This document shows positions 16,791-25,788 of a DNA stretch of 64,000 bases, in pieces. The DNA lies in the NCBI RefSeq assembly GCF_022867885.1, contig NZ_JALIFP010000002.1, forward strand, positions 124,001 through 188,000. The letters run 5' to 3'. The stretch is from Lederbergia sp. NSJ-179. Lineage in GTDB: Bacteria > Bacillota > Bacilli > Bacillales > Bacillaceae_C. Below the pieces are notes generated by a model that worked only from the letters and a program-made list of their open reading frames with translations, did no database searches and was not told where the DNA came from. Numbering within the stretch: the stretch's first letter is position 1; every line of letters begins with the position of its first letter. The translations under genes were made by a program, and so were the position numbers.

Positions 16791-17639
16791 ATGATAAAAG
16801 GTTTAAGTAGAGCAGGACTTGGAAACGTAGAAAATATAGAACAATTGATACAATTAGCTGCAAAAAACGGTTTTGGAGCGATTGATACTTCTGGGAAAGA
16901 GCTGCGAGATTGGGCTGAATCAATAGGATTGGCAGAAGCGAAATCCTTTTTAAAAGACCACCAAATGATCATTGGTTCAATTGGATTACCGGTCGAATGG
17001 AGGGGGACGGATCAGCAATTCCAAGAGGGATTACCGACGCTATTGAAAGATGCAAAGATAGCAGCAGATTTTGGCTGTACAAGTTGCTGTACATATGTAT
17101 TGCCCGCAACCGACCAAAAACCGGCACATTATATGGTACAAGCAACGAAACGTCTCCGACTATGCGCACAAATTTTAAAAGAATTCGGAGTAAACCTAGG
17201 ACTCGAATTTGTTGGCCCCCACCATTTAAGATCGGCTTGGAAGCATCCATTTGTCTGGACAATGCAAGAAACACTTGATTGGATTGAGGTCATCGGGGAA
17301 CCCAATGTTGGCCTATTGCTGGATAGCTACCATTGGTACACAACAAGTGGGACTATTGAGGAACTGTTGGCCCTAGATCCTGCCCAAATTACATATGTCC
17401 ATCTTAATGATGCGAAGGATGTTCCAGTAGAAGAGGCATTGGATAATGATCGGCTTTATCCAGGAGAGGGTGTCATTGATTTAACGGCTTTTCTACAGGC
17501 ACTGGCAGAAATTCATTATCAAGGTGTCGTCGCTCAGGAGATTTTGACCATTGATCCTCCCGGACAAAATGCTGAAGCATTGGCCGCAAAATCAGGGGAA
17601 GCATTTAAAAAAGTATTTACGAAAGCAAAGATTTTCTAA
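16791..17639 (+). CDS. Sugar phosphate isomerase/epimerase-like protein (AP2Ec TIM barrel)
   Basis: A 282-residue TIM barrel of the AP2Ec group. Likely metal and substrate residues are the glutamate in LGLEFVGPHH, the aspartate and histidine in LLLDSYHWYTT, the histidine in YVHLNDAK and the late glutamate in VVAQEIL. There is no secretion signal. A TGGAGGG ribosome site lies a few bases before ATG 16791. It follows the first isomerase-like gene after a terminator, so it is probably a separate unit. The two proteins differ enough to suggest different substrates. Confidence 0.85.
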   Translation: MIKGLSRAGLGNVENIEQLIQLAAKNGFGAIDTSGKELRDWAESIGLAEAKSFLKDHQMIIGSIGLPVEWRGTDQQFQEGLPTLLKDAKIAADFGCTSCCTYVLPATDQKPAHYMVQATKRLRLCAQILKEFGVNLGLEFVGPHHLRSAWKHPFVWTMQETLDWIEVIGEPNVGLLLDSYHWYTTSGTIEELLALDPAQITYVHLNDAKDVPVEEALDNDRLYPGEGVIDLTAFLQALAEIHYQGVVAQEILTIDPPGQNAEALAAKSGEAFKKVFTKAKIF

Positions 17640-17675
17640 TTTGGAAAAAAGGTACATGCTTAGTCATGTGCCTTT

Positions 17676-17859
17676 CTTGCGGGATAGGAAAGTATAAAAA
17701 TTGGCTAATGTTTGGATCTAGCTCCAGGCGCCATCGGCTCGAGGTCAAATAACCTGAGACAATAAAAGTCAAGACCGGACTTTTCTTGTCTCAGAACATT
17801 TGCTTGTCGGGGCTGACCAAGGCGCTTGCGCTTTTCTTATCGGATAGGAAATGATAAAA
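17676..17859. repeat. Dispersed non-coding repeat flanked by short direct repeats
   Basis: The core (about 17718-17836) starts TCTAGCTCCAGGCGCC and ends GGCGCTTGCGCTTTTC, terminal sequences that I recognise from repeats scattered through many Bacillus and Geobacillus genomes. The inner part has the inverted pair GAGACAA/TTGTCTC. Two near-identical sequences, GGATAGGAAAGTATAAAA (17682-17699) and GGATAGGAAATGATAAAA (17842-17859), stand on both sides exactly 160 bases apart. There is no ORF. Confidence 0.6.
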
Positions 17860-17878
17860 TACTTGACTTCGATAATGT

Positions 17879-17924
17879 TTGATTTGTGAGTTGTAGTAAA
17901 ATACATTAATTGTAAGCGTTTTAA
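17879..17924 (+). promoter_or_regulatory. Promoter with downstream CcpA (cre) site for the sensor AraC gene
   Basis: TTGATT and TACATT with a 17-base spacer (17879-17907), then TGTAAGCGTTTTAA at 17911-17924, which fits the cre consensus TGWAANCGNTNWCA with one mismatch. A cre site just after the start of transcription would block transcription in glucose. Confidence 0.45.
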
Positions 17925-18012
17925 ATCGTTCGAAAGGAGGGGGTGAAAGGGTTTATTTAGCAACAAGTGGTAATAACATTACGATATCCTGAACTGACAA
18001 GGAGGTATTATT

Positions 18013-20352
18013 ATGAAAAAACATTTTAATCGGAAAAGTGTTTTTATCGCTCTATTACTATCGTTTATCTTCATTTTACTTTTTCCGATTGGGGTTAACA
18101 CATTGCTTTATCAAAAGATGGAATCTATTATCAGAAAAAATACAGATCGGTCTAGTTTGGCGATGCTAAAACAGGCAAGTGATGTGATTGATCATGAACT
18201 TCAACAGGTAGCTACTTTATCTGCGCAAATCTCTTATCATCCTAAACTAAGCTTTATTCTTAGCCAAATGTACTCAGAAGAAAAGACGAACGATATTCAG
18301 CAATATTATTTCTTTATGAAAGATATTCGCCGATATCAACTTTCGAACACCTATGTGTATGATTATTTTATTTACTTGCCAGCGGTTGATCAAATTGTTA
18401 GCCCCTCTATTAAAACGGATTCAAAGACTTTTTATCGTTCGATCTATCGCTATCAGGATATCAATTATGATACTTGGAAAGATAGTTTTTCAGATAAGAA
18501 ACAAACTCCGTATTTTCTTCCAGCGTCGACTGTTTTGGAAGGGATTTCACCAGCGCGGAAATCAATGATCACTTATGTGCAGCCATTGCCTTATGGAGAA
18601 AAGCCAAGGGGATATTTAAATCTTTTTTTAAATGAGCGCAAAATCCTAGATGTATTGCAAAATCTTGAGTGGGCAAATCAAGGAGCTATTTATCTGTTAG
18701 ACAACCAAAATCAGGTGCTTACATCTACCGCAAAAAATCACGATGCTATCAAAAAAATGCCTTTAACGTTCAATCAACAGAGTGATGTCATTCAAGAAAA
18801 AATTGAAAATAAGGAGATGATCGTCTCTTATTTCGTTTCGGACCAAACAAAATGGAAATATGTTTCCGTCATCCCTAAATCTGTTGTGATGAAAGAAGTG
18901 AATATGGTGAAAACTTTGGCGGTTTCTTTATTACTCTTTTGTTTAGCCGGAGGCTTGGCCGCATGCTTTTGTTTAGCTCGTTATCACTATATCCCTGTTA
19001 GAAATCTAGTGGAGTCGATTGTCGAAAATGTCAATAAAAGAGGGGAATTCAAAAAGAATGAATACCATATTATCCAGGAATCTCTTCGCCATTCTTGGGA
19101 TGCGGAAAGAAAATTAAGAGATTCTCTTGCTACACAGACACCAAAAGTTCGTGAAAATTTCTTTATTCGCTTATTGAATGGTTTTGTTGATCCTGTTTCT
19201 GTGAATGAGGAATCTTTACAATTTATGGAAGTTTCCTTCCAGAGCGAGGATTTTTTAGTGATGGTCATCGATATTGAAGAAATTGATGCGTTTGTGCCGG
19301 AGAAATCGGAAAAACAATGGGCGATTACACGATTTATCGTAAGTAATATCTGTCAGGAGCTTGTAAGTGGAAACGATCATAATTTTGTCGTTGAGTTGGG
19401 GCAAAAAAGACTTGGGCTGATCATCAATGAAGAAAATATAGAGAAGTCAGAGCAGCTAACGGCGATTATTCAGGATTTTAAAGATATTTTGAAAGAGCGC
19501 TTTGGGATTTTAATATCTGTAGGAGTTGGCATGCCCCATAAAGGAATGAATCAGATTGTCAATTCATATCGGGAAGCGATACAAGCCCTCCACTATCGGA
19601 TGATTATCGGTAATCATAAAATCATTTATTTTAATGAAACGAATGATGATGCTTATGATTATTACTATCCAGCAGAAATTGAAATGCAGCTGATGAATTG
19701 TATTAAGATGGCTGACTTTGAGCAGACAGAAAAAATTCTCGATCAGGTGTTTGCGGAAAATTTTCTTACACGTCGTATTTCTCTCTCTAAAGGCAAATGT
19801 CTTTTTTTTAATATGATGAGTACCCATGTGAAAATTTTAAATGATATGAAAGTAAATCACCAAAATGTCTTTGGTGAAGAACAGGATCCTGTTCAGCAAG
19901 TATTAGCATGTCAGACAGTGGAAGAAATTCATGAAAAAATAAAAGTGATCTATCAAAAGCTTTGTGAGGAAATGAAGGAAAAGCGTTCTGAACATAGCGA
20001 ACACTTGCTCACAAACATCATAAACTATATTCACAAACATTATGCTGATCCAATGATAAGTCTGACCAGTATTGCCGAGGAAATGAATATAACGCCACAA
20101 TATCTTTCATCGTTTTTTAAAAAGCATCAGGGTGAAAATGTAACGGAATTTATTGCAAAAATTCGGATAGAGGCAGCTAAACAATTGCTAGAGAATACAA
20201 CATTAACGATCTCCCAGATTGCAAAGCAAATTGGGTATGCCAATGATATTGGGTTGATCAGATTATTTAAGAAACAAGAAGGCATCACACCTGGAAAATA
20301 TCGAACAAAATTAAAGAAACATGCAGTAGAGACTTCCTCTTTAAAAAAATAA
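18013..20352 (+). CDS. Membrane-bound sensor regulator with AraC DNA-binding domain
   Basis: A 779-residue one-protein sensor. A first membrane helix (about 11-33) and a second (about 302-324) enclose an extracellular Cache-like domain. A cytoplasmic linker follows, and the last 110 residues form an AraC domain with two helix-turn-helix units: SLTSIAEEMNITPQYLSSFF and LTISQIAKQIGYANDIGLI. Such proteins are common beside LplABC-type sugar importers in Paenibacillus and Bacillus. It probably controls the importer that starts at 20622. A cre-like site precedes it. The ligand is unknown. Confidence 0.88.
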   Translation: MKKHFNRKSVFIALLLSFIFILLFPIGVNTLLYQKMESIIRKNTDRSSLAMLKQASDVIDHELQQVATLSAQISYHPKLSFILSQMYSEEKTNDIQQYYFFMKDIRRYQLSNTYVYDYFIYLPAVDQIVSPSIKTDSKTFYRSIYRYQDINYDTWKDSFSDKKQTPYFLPASTVLEGISPARKSMITYVQPLPYGEKPRGYLNLFLNERKILDVLQNLEWANQGAIYLLDNQNQVLTSTAKNHDAIKKMPLTFNQQSDVIQEKIENKEMIVSYFVSDQTKWKYVSVIPKSVVMKEVNMVKTLAVSLLLFCLAGGLAACFCLARYHYIPVRNLVESIVENVNKRGEFKKNEYHIIQESLRHSWDAERKLRDSLATQTPKVRENFFIRLLNGFVDPVSVNEESLQFMEVSFQSEDFLVMVIDIEEIDAFVPEKSEKQWAITRFIVSNICQELVSGNDHNFVVELGQKRLGLIINEENIEKSEQLTAIIQDFKDILKERFGILISVGVGMPHKGMNQIVNSYREAIQALHYRMIIGNHKIIYFNETNDDAYDYYYPAEIEMQLMNCIKMADFEQTEKILDQVFAENFLTRRISLSKGKCLFFNMMSTHVKILNDMKVNHQNVFGEEQDPVQQVLACQTVEEIHEKIKVIYQKLCEEMKEKRSEHSEHLLTNIINYIHKHYADPMISLTSIAEEMNITPQYLSSFFKKHQGENVTEFIAKIRIEAAKQLLENTTLTISQIAKQIGYANDIGLIRLFKKQEGITPGKYRTKLKKHAVETSSLKK

Positions 20353-20621
20353 TCGGATCATGTTGCAATTTGAAAAAGAATCAGCACATTCCAGCTATTT
20401 CAACAAATAACCTCGAAAATAATCATCTAAATCGGAAGATCGGATAGCCTTTATTAAATTTTGATAGCTTCCATTCTTAAATCTGTATAGGCAATCTTAT
20501 ATTTTTGCGATTCACAATGAGGGGCTGGTGTGCAAACATGGGAATATGCTCTTGCGAAAGGAGGAAAGGGTGATTCTTTTTTAAAAGTGCAATCATGCAT
20601 GAATATTAGGGAGGTCAACAA

Positions 20622-22214
20622 ATGGACATGTTCAGATGGAAAAAAACGTTTTTTATGATGGTTATTTTTACATTAATCTTTGTAACCGTTTTATCAGGAT
20701 GCAGCAGTTCTTCGAAAGACGAGAAAACATCTGGTAAAAAAGCAGATAATGGTTCTCTCACTCTTTCTTATTGGGTGTCAAATAGCCGTCCAGATACACT
20801 GAAAAACTATAATGAAATGGGGGCTTATAAGAAGTTAGAAGAAATTACCGGCGTGAAAGTAAAATTTGATCATCCGGCTTCTGGGGAAGCGGATCAACAA
20901 TTTAATTTAATGATGACTTCAGGTGAGCTTCCAGATGTCATTGAACGAATTTGGACATCTGTTCCAGGCGGACCAGAAAAATATATTAAAGATAATAAAA
21001 TTGTCCGCTTAAATGATTATATTGATAAATATGCGCCTAATTTCAAAAAAGTATTGGATGAACATCCTGAATGGAGAAAAATGGTGTCAACGGATGACGG
21101 AAGTATTTACTCCTTCCCATTCTTGCGGCAAGATGAATTAAACTTAACCTTTTTTGGACCTGTTATTCGAAAAGATTGGTTGGAAAAATTAGGATTAGAG
21201 ATGCCTGAAACGATTGATGAATGGCATACCGTTTTAAAAGCCTTTAAAGACAAAGATCCCAATGGAAATGGGGAAGCGGATGAGATTCCTTTCTTAATCG
21301 ATAAAGATTCCATTACTTCAAATGCTTTTGTTGGCGCATGGGGTGTAACCAATGGCTTTTATCATGTAGATGGCAAAGTCCAATATGGTCCAATCCAACC
21401 GGAATATAAGGAGTTTTTATCTTTAATGAATGATTGGTATAAAGAGGGACTGATTGATAAGGAATATGTGGCAACAGATGATAAGCTGAAAGATGCGAAA
21501 GTGACGAATGATCAGCTTGGTGCCTTTATGGGCTATTCTGGCAGCAGTATTTTGCGCTATATGCAATTAAAAAAGGATGATGAAAACTTTACCTTAACAG
21601 GTGCTCAATACCCTGTCTTTAAAAAAGGTGAGACACCGATTTTTAATTTGGGAGAGGCGAATTACAATGGGGTCGGTGCAGCGATTAGCACGGACAATCA
21701 AAATATTGAAGAGACTGTGAAATGGCTTGATTATAAGTATGGGGAAGATGGATTTAAACTATTCAATTTTGGGATTGAAGGGGAGAGCTATGAAGAGGTC
21801 GATGGTTATCCCACATATAAAGAAGTGATCACGAATAACCCTGATGGAAAATCTATGTCAGAAGCACTCGCTTTATATGTACCAGCTGGCTGGAGCGGAC
21901 CATTCGTTCAGGCAAAAGAATATGCAGAACAATATAATAATTTACCAGAACAATTAGAAGCCTTGGAAAATTGGAAAAAAGGTTCGAATGAAAGAGTCAT
22001 GCCACTTGTCACTCCTACCCAAGCAGAAAGCGATGAATATGCTTCGATTATGAATGATATTGGCACGTATAAATCTGAAATGATCAATAAGTTTATTATG
22101 GGAGAAGAACCGCTTGATCATTTTGATAAATTCGTGGAAACGATTCAATCGATGGGAATTGATAGAGCCACTGAAATTCAGCAGGACGCATTGAATCGTT
22201 ATAATGATCGCTAA
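20622..22214 (+). CDS. ABC sugar importer solute-binding lipoprotein (LplA/YtcQ type)
   Basis: A 530-residue secreted lipoprotein. A hydrophobic signal ends in the lipobox VLSGC (cysteine near residue 27), followed by a Ser/Lys linker. YWVSNSRPDTLKNYNEMGAY and the repeated DPNGNGEADEIPF calcium-like loop belong to the large LplA-type solute-binding family, which binds oligosaccharides. It is followed by two matching permeases. A GGGAGG site lies before ATG 20622. The sugar cannot be read from sequence; the neighbours point to a mannose-containing oligosaccharide. Confidence 0.9.
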   Translation: MDMFRWKKTFFMMVIFTLIFVTVLSGCSSSSKDEKTSGKKADNGSLTLSYWVSNSRPDTLKNYNEMGAYKKLEEITGVKVKFDHPASGEADQQFNLMMTSGELPDVIERIWTSVPGGPEKYIKDNKIVRLNDYIDKYAPNFKKVLDEHPEWRKMVSTDDGSIYSFPFLRQDELNLTFFGPVIRKDWLEKLGLEMPETIDEWHTVLKAFKDKDPNGNGEADEIPFLIDKDSITSNAFVGAWGVTNGFYHVDGKVQYGPIQPEYKEFLSLMNDWYKEGLIDKEYVATDDKLKDAKVTNDQLGAFMGYSGSSILRYMQLKKDDENFTLTGAQYPVFKKGETPIFNLGEANYNGVGAAISTDNQNIEETVKWLDYKYGEDGFKLFNFGIEGESYEEVDGYPTYKEVITNNPDGKSMSEALALYVPAGWSGPFVQAKEYAEQYNNLPEQLEALENWKKGSNERVMPLVTPTQAESDEYASIMNDIGTYKSEMINKFIMGEEPLDHFDKFVETIQSMGIDRATEIQQDALNRYNDR

Positions 22215-22221
22215 TCTTTAT

Positions 22222-22480
22222 GTAAGCGCCTAAGCCTTATGTTAAGTGTTCAAAAAGGAGGATAAAAAGGACCAAGAAGTTCGAGGCGGCTTAGCTTTGA
22301 GCAGCGGAACGTATGCAGTTAATACGTGAGCAGCGGAAAAGCAAGCCAACGAAGAAATTCGCAGTGTCATTTTTACCGAGGCCTGCAGGACGCAGGTCAC
22401 AAAGGCGTTGCGACAGGATGTCGCGAATTTAGCCTTTGATCCTTACTTTTTGAACATCCTCTTATAGGTTTGGCGCTTAT
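22222..22480. repeat. Large non-coding inverted-repeat element (about 260 bp)
   Basis: Nested arms: TAAGCGCC (22223) with GGCGCTTA (22472-22479), then TGTTCAAAAAG (22247-22257) with CTTTTTGAACA (22446-22456). Between them are GAGCAGCGGAACGTATGC and a second GAGCAGCGGAA 29 bases on, AGGCCTGCAGGACGCAGGTC and GCGACAGGATGTCGCG hairpins. There is no ORF. I recognise the style from repeats found in many copies in Bacillus genomes. It lies inside an ABC operon between the binding protein and the permease. Confidence 0.65.
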
Positions 22481-22507
22481 CATTCCTAAAAGGGAGGAAT
22501 TATCACA

Positions 22508-23479
22508 GTGGAAACAGTCACACAGAGTTCTGAAGCTAAAAAAGCGCCTGAGCTTATCTATGTAAAGGAAAGCTTTTGGCGTAGACTTGCGAAAGACTTA
22601 AAACGAAATAAATTCATTTATTTGATGGTTTTACCGGTTGTCATCTATTATCTCATTTTCCATTATGGTCCGATGTATGGGGTGCAAATTGCTTTTAAAA
22701 ACTTCAGTTTGACGGAAGGAATTTGGGGAAGTCAGTGGGTTGGTTTCGATCATTTTATCAGCTTTTTTAAAGGTTTTTATTTTTGGCGATTGCTAAAGAA
22801 TACCGTGTTAATTAATGTGTATGAATTGCTGCTAGCCTTTCCAGCCCCAATTATACTGGCCTTATTATTAAATGAATTAAGAAGAATGTGGTTTAAACGA
22901 ATTGTTCAAACCATTAGCTATTTGCCACATTTCATTTCTGTTGTCGTCGTTGTTGGCATGTTGGTCGATTTCACTTCACAAAATGGCTTAATTAATCAAT
23001 TTCTCGCTATTTTTGGTGTCGAGCCTATTTCATTTTTACAAAAACCTGAATGGTTTCGAACACTGTATATTGGCTCAGGGATTTGGCAAAGTATCGGTTG
23101 GGGCTCGATTATTTATTTAGCCGCGATGTCAAATATTAATTCCGAGCTTTATGAAGCGGCAAAGATTGATGGAGCCAATCGGTTTAAACAAGCCTTGCAT
23201 GTGACCATTCCAGGGATTGCTCCGATCATCATCATCCTACTTATTCTTCAAATTGGCTCCATGATGAGCGTCGGATTCGAGAAGATCATTTTGATGTACA
23301 ATCCATTAACATATGATACGGCCGATGTCATCTCTACATATGTTTATCGGAAAGGGATTTTGGAGGCAAACTTTAGTTTTAGTGCGGCTGTTGGATTATT
23401 TAATGCGGTCATCAATTTAACCTTATTGGTTTTAGCCAATCGAATCAGCGCAAAAGTAAGTGAGACAAGTCTTTGGTAA
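22508..23479 (+). CDS. ABC sugar importer permease (LplB type)
   Basis: A 323-residue inner-membrane protein with six predicted helices after a 35-residue cytoplasmic N-terminus. MYGVQIAFKNFSLTEGIWGS is typical of the LplB family, and the EAA loop that contacts the ATPase is seen as ELYEAAKIDGANRFKQA near residue 218. It starts at GTG 22508 behind a GGGAGG site. It pairs with the permease at 23492. No ATPase gene follows; related importers in B. subtilis use a shared MsmX-like ATPase. Confidence 0.93.
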   Translation: METVTQSSEAKKAPELIYVKESFWRRLAKDLKRNKFIYLMVLPVVIYYLIFHYGPMYGVQIAFKNFSLTEGIWGSQWVGFDHFISFFKGFYFWRLLKNTVLINVYELLLAFPAPIILALLLNELRRMWFKRIVQTISYLPHFISVVVVVGMLVDFTSQNGLINQFLAIFGVEPISFLQKPEWFRTLYIGSGIWQSIGWGSIIYLAAMSNINSELYEAAKIDGANRFKQALHVTIPGIAPIIIILLILQIGSMMSVGFEKIILMYNPLTYDTADVISTYVYRKGILEANFSFSAAVGLFNAVINLTLLVLANRISAKVSETSLW

Positions 23480-23491
23480 GGAGTAGATTAC

Positions 23492-24376
23492 ATGAAAATA
23501 AAGCAAAATCTTGGGGAAAGAATGTTTGACTTTCTTAATATTCTTTTCATGATCATTCTGATCATCGTGACGCTCTATCCTTTTTTATACGTTTTATTTT
23601 CTTCCTTAAGTGATCCAGGATTGTTGGCGAAGAATCGGGGAATTCTCTATCTTCCCATCGGTTTTACTTTAAAAGCGTATGAATTAGTTTTTGCCAATCC
23701 GATGATTGTGGTTGGCTATTTAAATACGATCTTTTATGTGGTTGTAGGAACAACCATCAATATTCTATTAACAAGTATTGGAGCCTATGCGTTATCACGT
23801 CGCAATGCGATGTTGACGAAACCGATTATGATGTTTATTACTTTTACAATGTTTTTTAGCGGTGGATTAATTCCTACCTATCTATTAATTGGTCAATTAG
23901 GGATGATCGATACGAGATGGGCGTTGATTATTCCGAATGCCGTTAGTGTATGGAATTTGATTATTATGAGAACCTCTTTCAAAGGCATTCCGGAAAGCTT
24001 GGAAGAATCTGCTCGTATCGATGGCGCTGGTGATTGGACGATTTTGTTTAGAATTATTTTGCCACTTTCTTTACCAGTCATTGCCGTTATGATTCTTTTT
24101 TATGGTGTTGGTCATTGGAATGCCTACTTTGATGCAATGATTTATTTGCGTAATAATGATTTATGGCCGCTGCAACTTGTGCTTCGTGAAATTTTAATTA
24201 CGAATAGTACTGATAATTTTATTACTGGAGTCGGCGGAGGAGGAGACCGTTATCCTATTGGAGAAACGGTCAAATATGCCACGATTATTGTGGCTACCTT
24301 ACCTATTCTCTTTCTCTATCCATTCTTGCAAAAATACTTTGTGAAAGGTGTCATGATTGGATCGATAAAAGAATAG
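23492..24376 (+). CDS. ABC sugar importer permease (LplC/YtcP type)
   Basis: A 294-residue protein with six predicted membrane helices; MalG-like family. It has LYPFLYVLFSSLSDP at the start, GGLIPTYLL in the middle, an EAA loop ESLEESARIDGAGDW near residue 175 and the standard ending KYFVKGVMIGSIKE. It starts 12 bases after the first permease ends, behind AAGGAG. The two permeases form the channel for the binding protein at 20622. Confidence 0.93.
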   Translation: MKIKQNLGERMFDFLNILFMIILIIVTLYPFLYVLFSSLSDPGLLAKNRGILYLPIGFTLKAYELVFANPMIVVGYLNTIFYVVVGTTINILLTSIGAYALSRRNAMLTKPIMMFITFTMFFSGGLIPTYLLIGQLGMIDTRWALIIPNAVSVWNLIIMRTSFKGIPESLEESARIDGAGDWTILFRIILPLSLPVIAVMILFYGVGHWNAYFDAMIYLRNNDLWPLQLVLREILITNSTDNFITGVGGGGDRYPIGETVKYATIIVATLPILFLYPFLQKYFVKGVMIGSIKE

Positions 24377-24479
24377 AGCGGATGAAGGTTTTGAGAAAAT
24401 AGAGTAAAAAGAAGGTTTTTACTGGTTGCTATTGTATTCTTAACTATACAAGACAAATTGGAAGAGGGGAAATAAGAAG

Positions 24480-25307
24480 ATGAAACTAGCATTCACGACA
24501 TTAGGATGTCCGAATTGGGATATGGATACGATTATTTCGAAGGCCGTTGAAAATGGTTATGATGGGGTGGATTTTCGTGGTTATTTAGGGGAGATGGACA
24601 TTTACAAATTACCTGAATTCTCCAGTGATATCGAAACAACAAAAAGAAAATTTGCTGAAGCAGACCTTGAGATCCCCTGTTTTTCCAGTTCCATTCGATT
24701 GTTTACGACCTCGAATAGCGAATTGGAACATTTCAAGGAAGAATTAAGGCAGTATGGTCATTTATGTCAATCATTCGACACTCCCTATATTCGTGTTTTT
24801 GGAGGGAAGATTGGGGATACACCCCGTTCTGAAGCTATTCAAATGGTAAAGGATAATTTGGATCAATTACTACCAATCGCTGAGAAATTTGAAGTCACAT
24901 TAATAGTAGAAACGCATGATGACTGGACAAAATGCGAACATGTAGAAGAGGTTTTAAATCTTACTCATTCTAAGTATGTACAAGTTTTATGGGATGTTCA
25001 TCACCCTTATCGAACAATGGACGAAGAGCCCGAAAAAACATGGGACATGCTTGGGAAACGGATTAAGTATACGCATTGGAAAGACTCCTATCCAAAAGAA
25101 GCGACTGCTCGGGGATATCAACTTTGTTTAATGGGAGATGGTGATATTCCTTTAAAGCGAATCTTTGATCTACTAGATAAAAAAGGGTACGAAGGTTACT
25201 ACACACTTGAATGGGAGAAAGTATGGTGTCCAGAGATTGAGGAGCCTGAAATTGCGATTCCGCAGTATGTTCAATATATGCATCAACTGAGAAGAGAAAT
25301 AGAATAG
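24480..25307 (+). CDS. Sugar phosphate isomerase/epimerase-like protein (AP2Ec TIM barrel)
   Basis: A 275-residue TIM barrel. The metal-binding pattern is glutamate in LIVETHDDW, Asp and His in LWDVHHPYR, His in YTHWKDSY and glutamate in YTLEWEKVW. The start GxxxxNWDMDTIISKAVENGYDGVD is typical of the YcjR/IolE-like group. It follows the LplBC permeases and probably belongs to that operon, so it may act on the imported sugar. An AGAGGGG site precedes ATG 24480. The reaction is unknown. Confidence 0.86.
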   Translation: MKLAFTTLGCPNWDMDTIISKAVENGYDGVDFRGYLGEMDIYKLPEFSSDIETTKRKFAEADLEIPCFSSSIRLFTTSNSELEHFKEELRQYGHLCQSFDTPYIRVFGGKIGDTPRSEAIQMVKDNLDQLLPIAEKFEVTLIVETHDDWTKCEHVEEVLNLTHSKYVQVLWDVHHPYRTMDEEPEKTWDMLGKRIKYTHWKDSYPKEATARGYQLCLMGDGDIPLKRIFDLLDKKGYEGYYTLEWEKVWCPEIEEPEIAIPQYVQYMHQLRREIE

Positions 25308-25353
25308 GATCAAGCAAGGCGGAGCTGACGGTTATTTAGCTCCGTTTTTTTTT
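25297..25353 (+). terminator. Terminator, copy 1 of a duplicated sequence
   Basis: Stem CGGAGCT/AGCTCCG with a 10-base loop, then TTTTTTTTT. The whole stretch from GAAATAGAATAGGATCAAG through the stem is nearly repeated at 31766-31823, with about six differences in 49 bases. Both copies end an operon. Confidence 0.82.
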
Positions 25354-25788
25354 ATGGTCCGTTTAGCTTTATGTTATATGTTTATATACATGTTGATATA
25401 TCTTGAATAGTAAAAGAAAAAAAGGTTTGCATCTTCACTTATATCCTAAAATCAAAGTTGAACGAAACATAAATAATGAGCCGGGGAGAGTAACGAGAGG
25501 CTTGGAACTACGAGTCTTTCAGCGTTGACTCCTGTGTATTTATTACAATTGTTAAAAAATAATGACATATCAATATAGATGATATTCAACTTTACATGGA
25601 TAATATAATATAGTATTGTTAATATATTAACTTTTTACTAGTTTTAAAAAAATGAAAGCGTATGATTTAGTTCGTGAAGGAAGGGGAGAGCATTCGGAAA
25701 GATTAATAGAAATGAATAATTACCAGTGGGGGATGAAATGAAAATCCCCGTTGAATTTTCACTTTAGTGATTAAAGGAGGTACACATA
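25354..25788. other. Long AT-rich leader before the Opp-type operon
   Basis: No gene is seen. TTATATACATGTTGATATATC near 25381 resembles the TATACATATA sites before the two GntR-LacI genes. TGAAAGCGTATGAT at 25653-25666 is a partial match to a CcpA site. A GC-richer island at about 25479-25545 stands out from the AT-rich flanks and may be structured RNA, but I could not match it to a known riboswitch or T-box. Confidence 0.3.

Noticed and set aside
22221-22234. CcpA site TGTAAGCGCC after the first binding protein
   Set aside because: The second half does not fit the consensus, and the sequence is explained as the outer arm of the repeat element.
25354-25788. T-box or riboswitch before the Opp operon
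   Set aside because: The long leader and a GC-richer island looked promising, but no T-box sequence, aptamer core or terminator/antiterminator pair could be found by eye.
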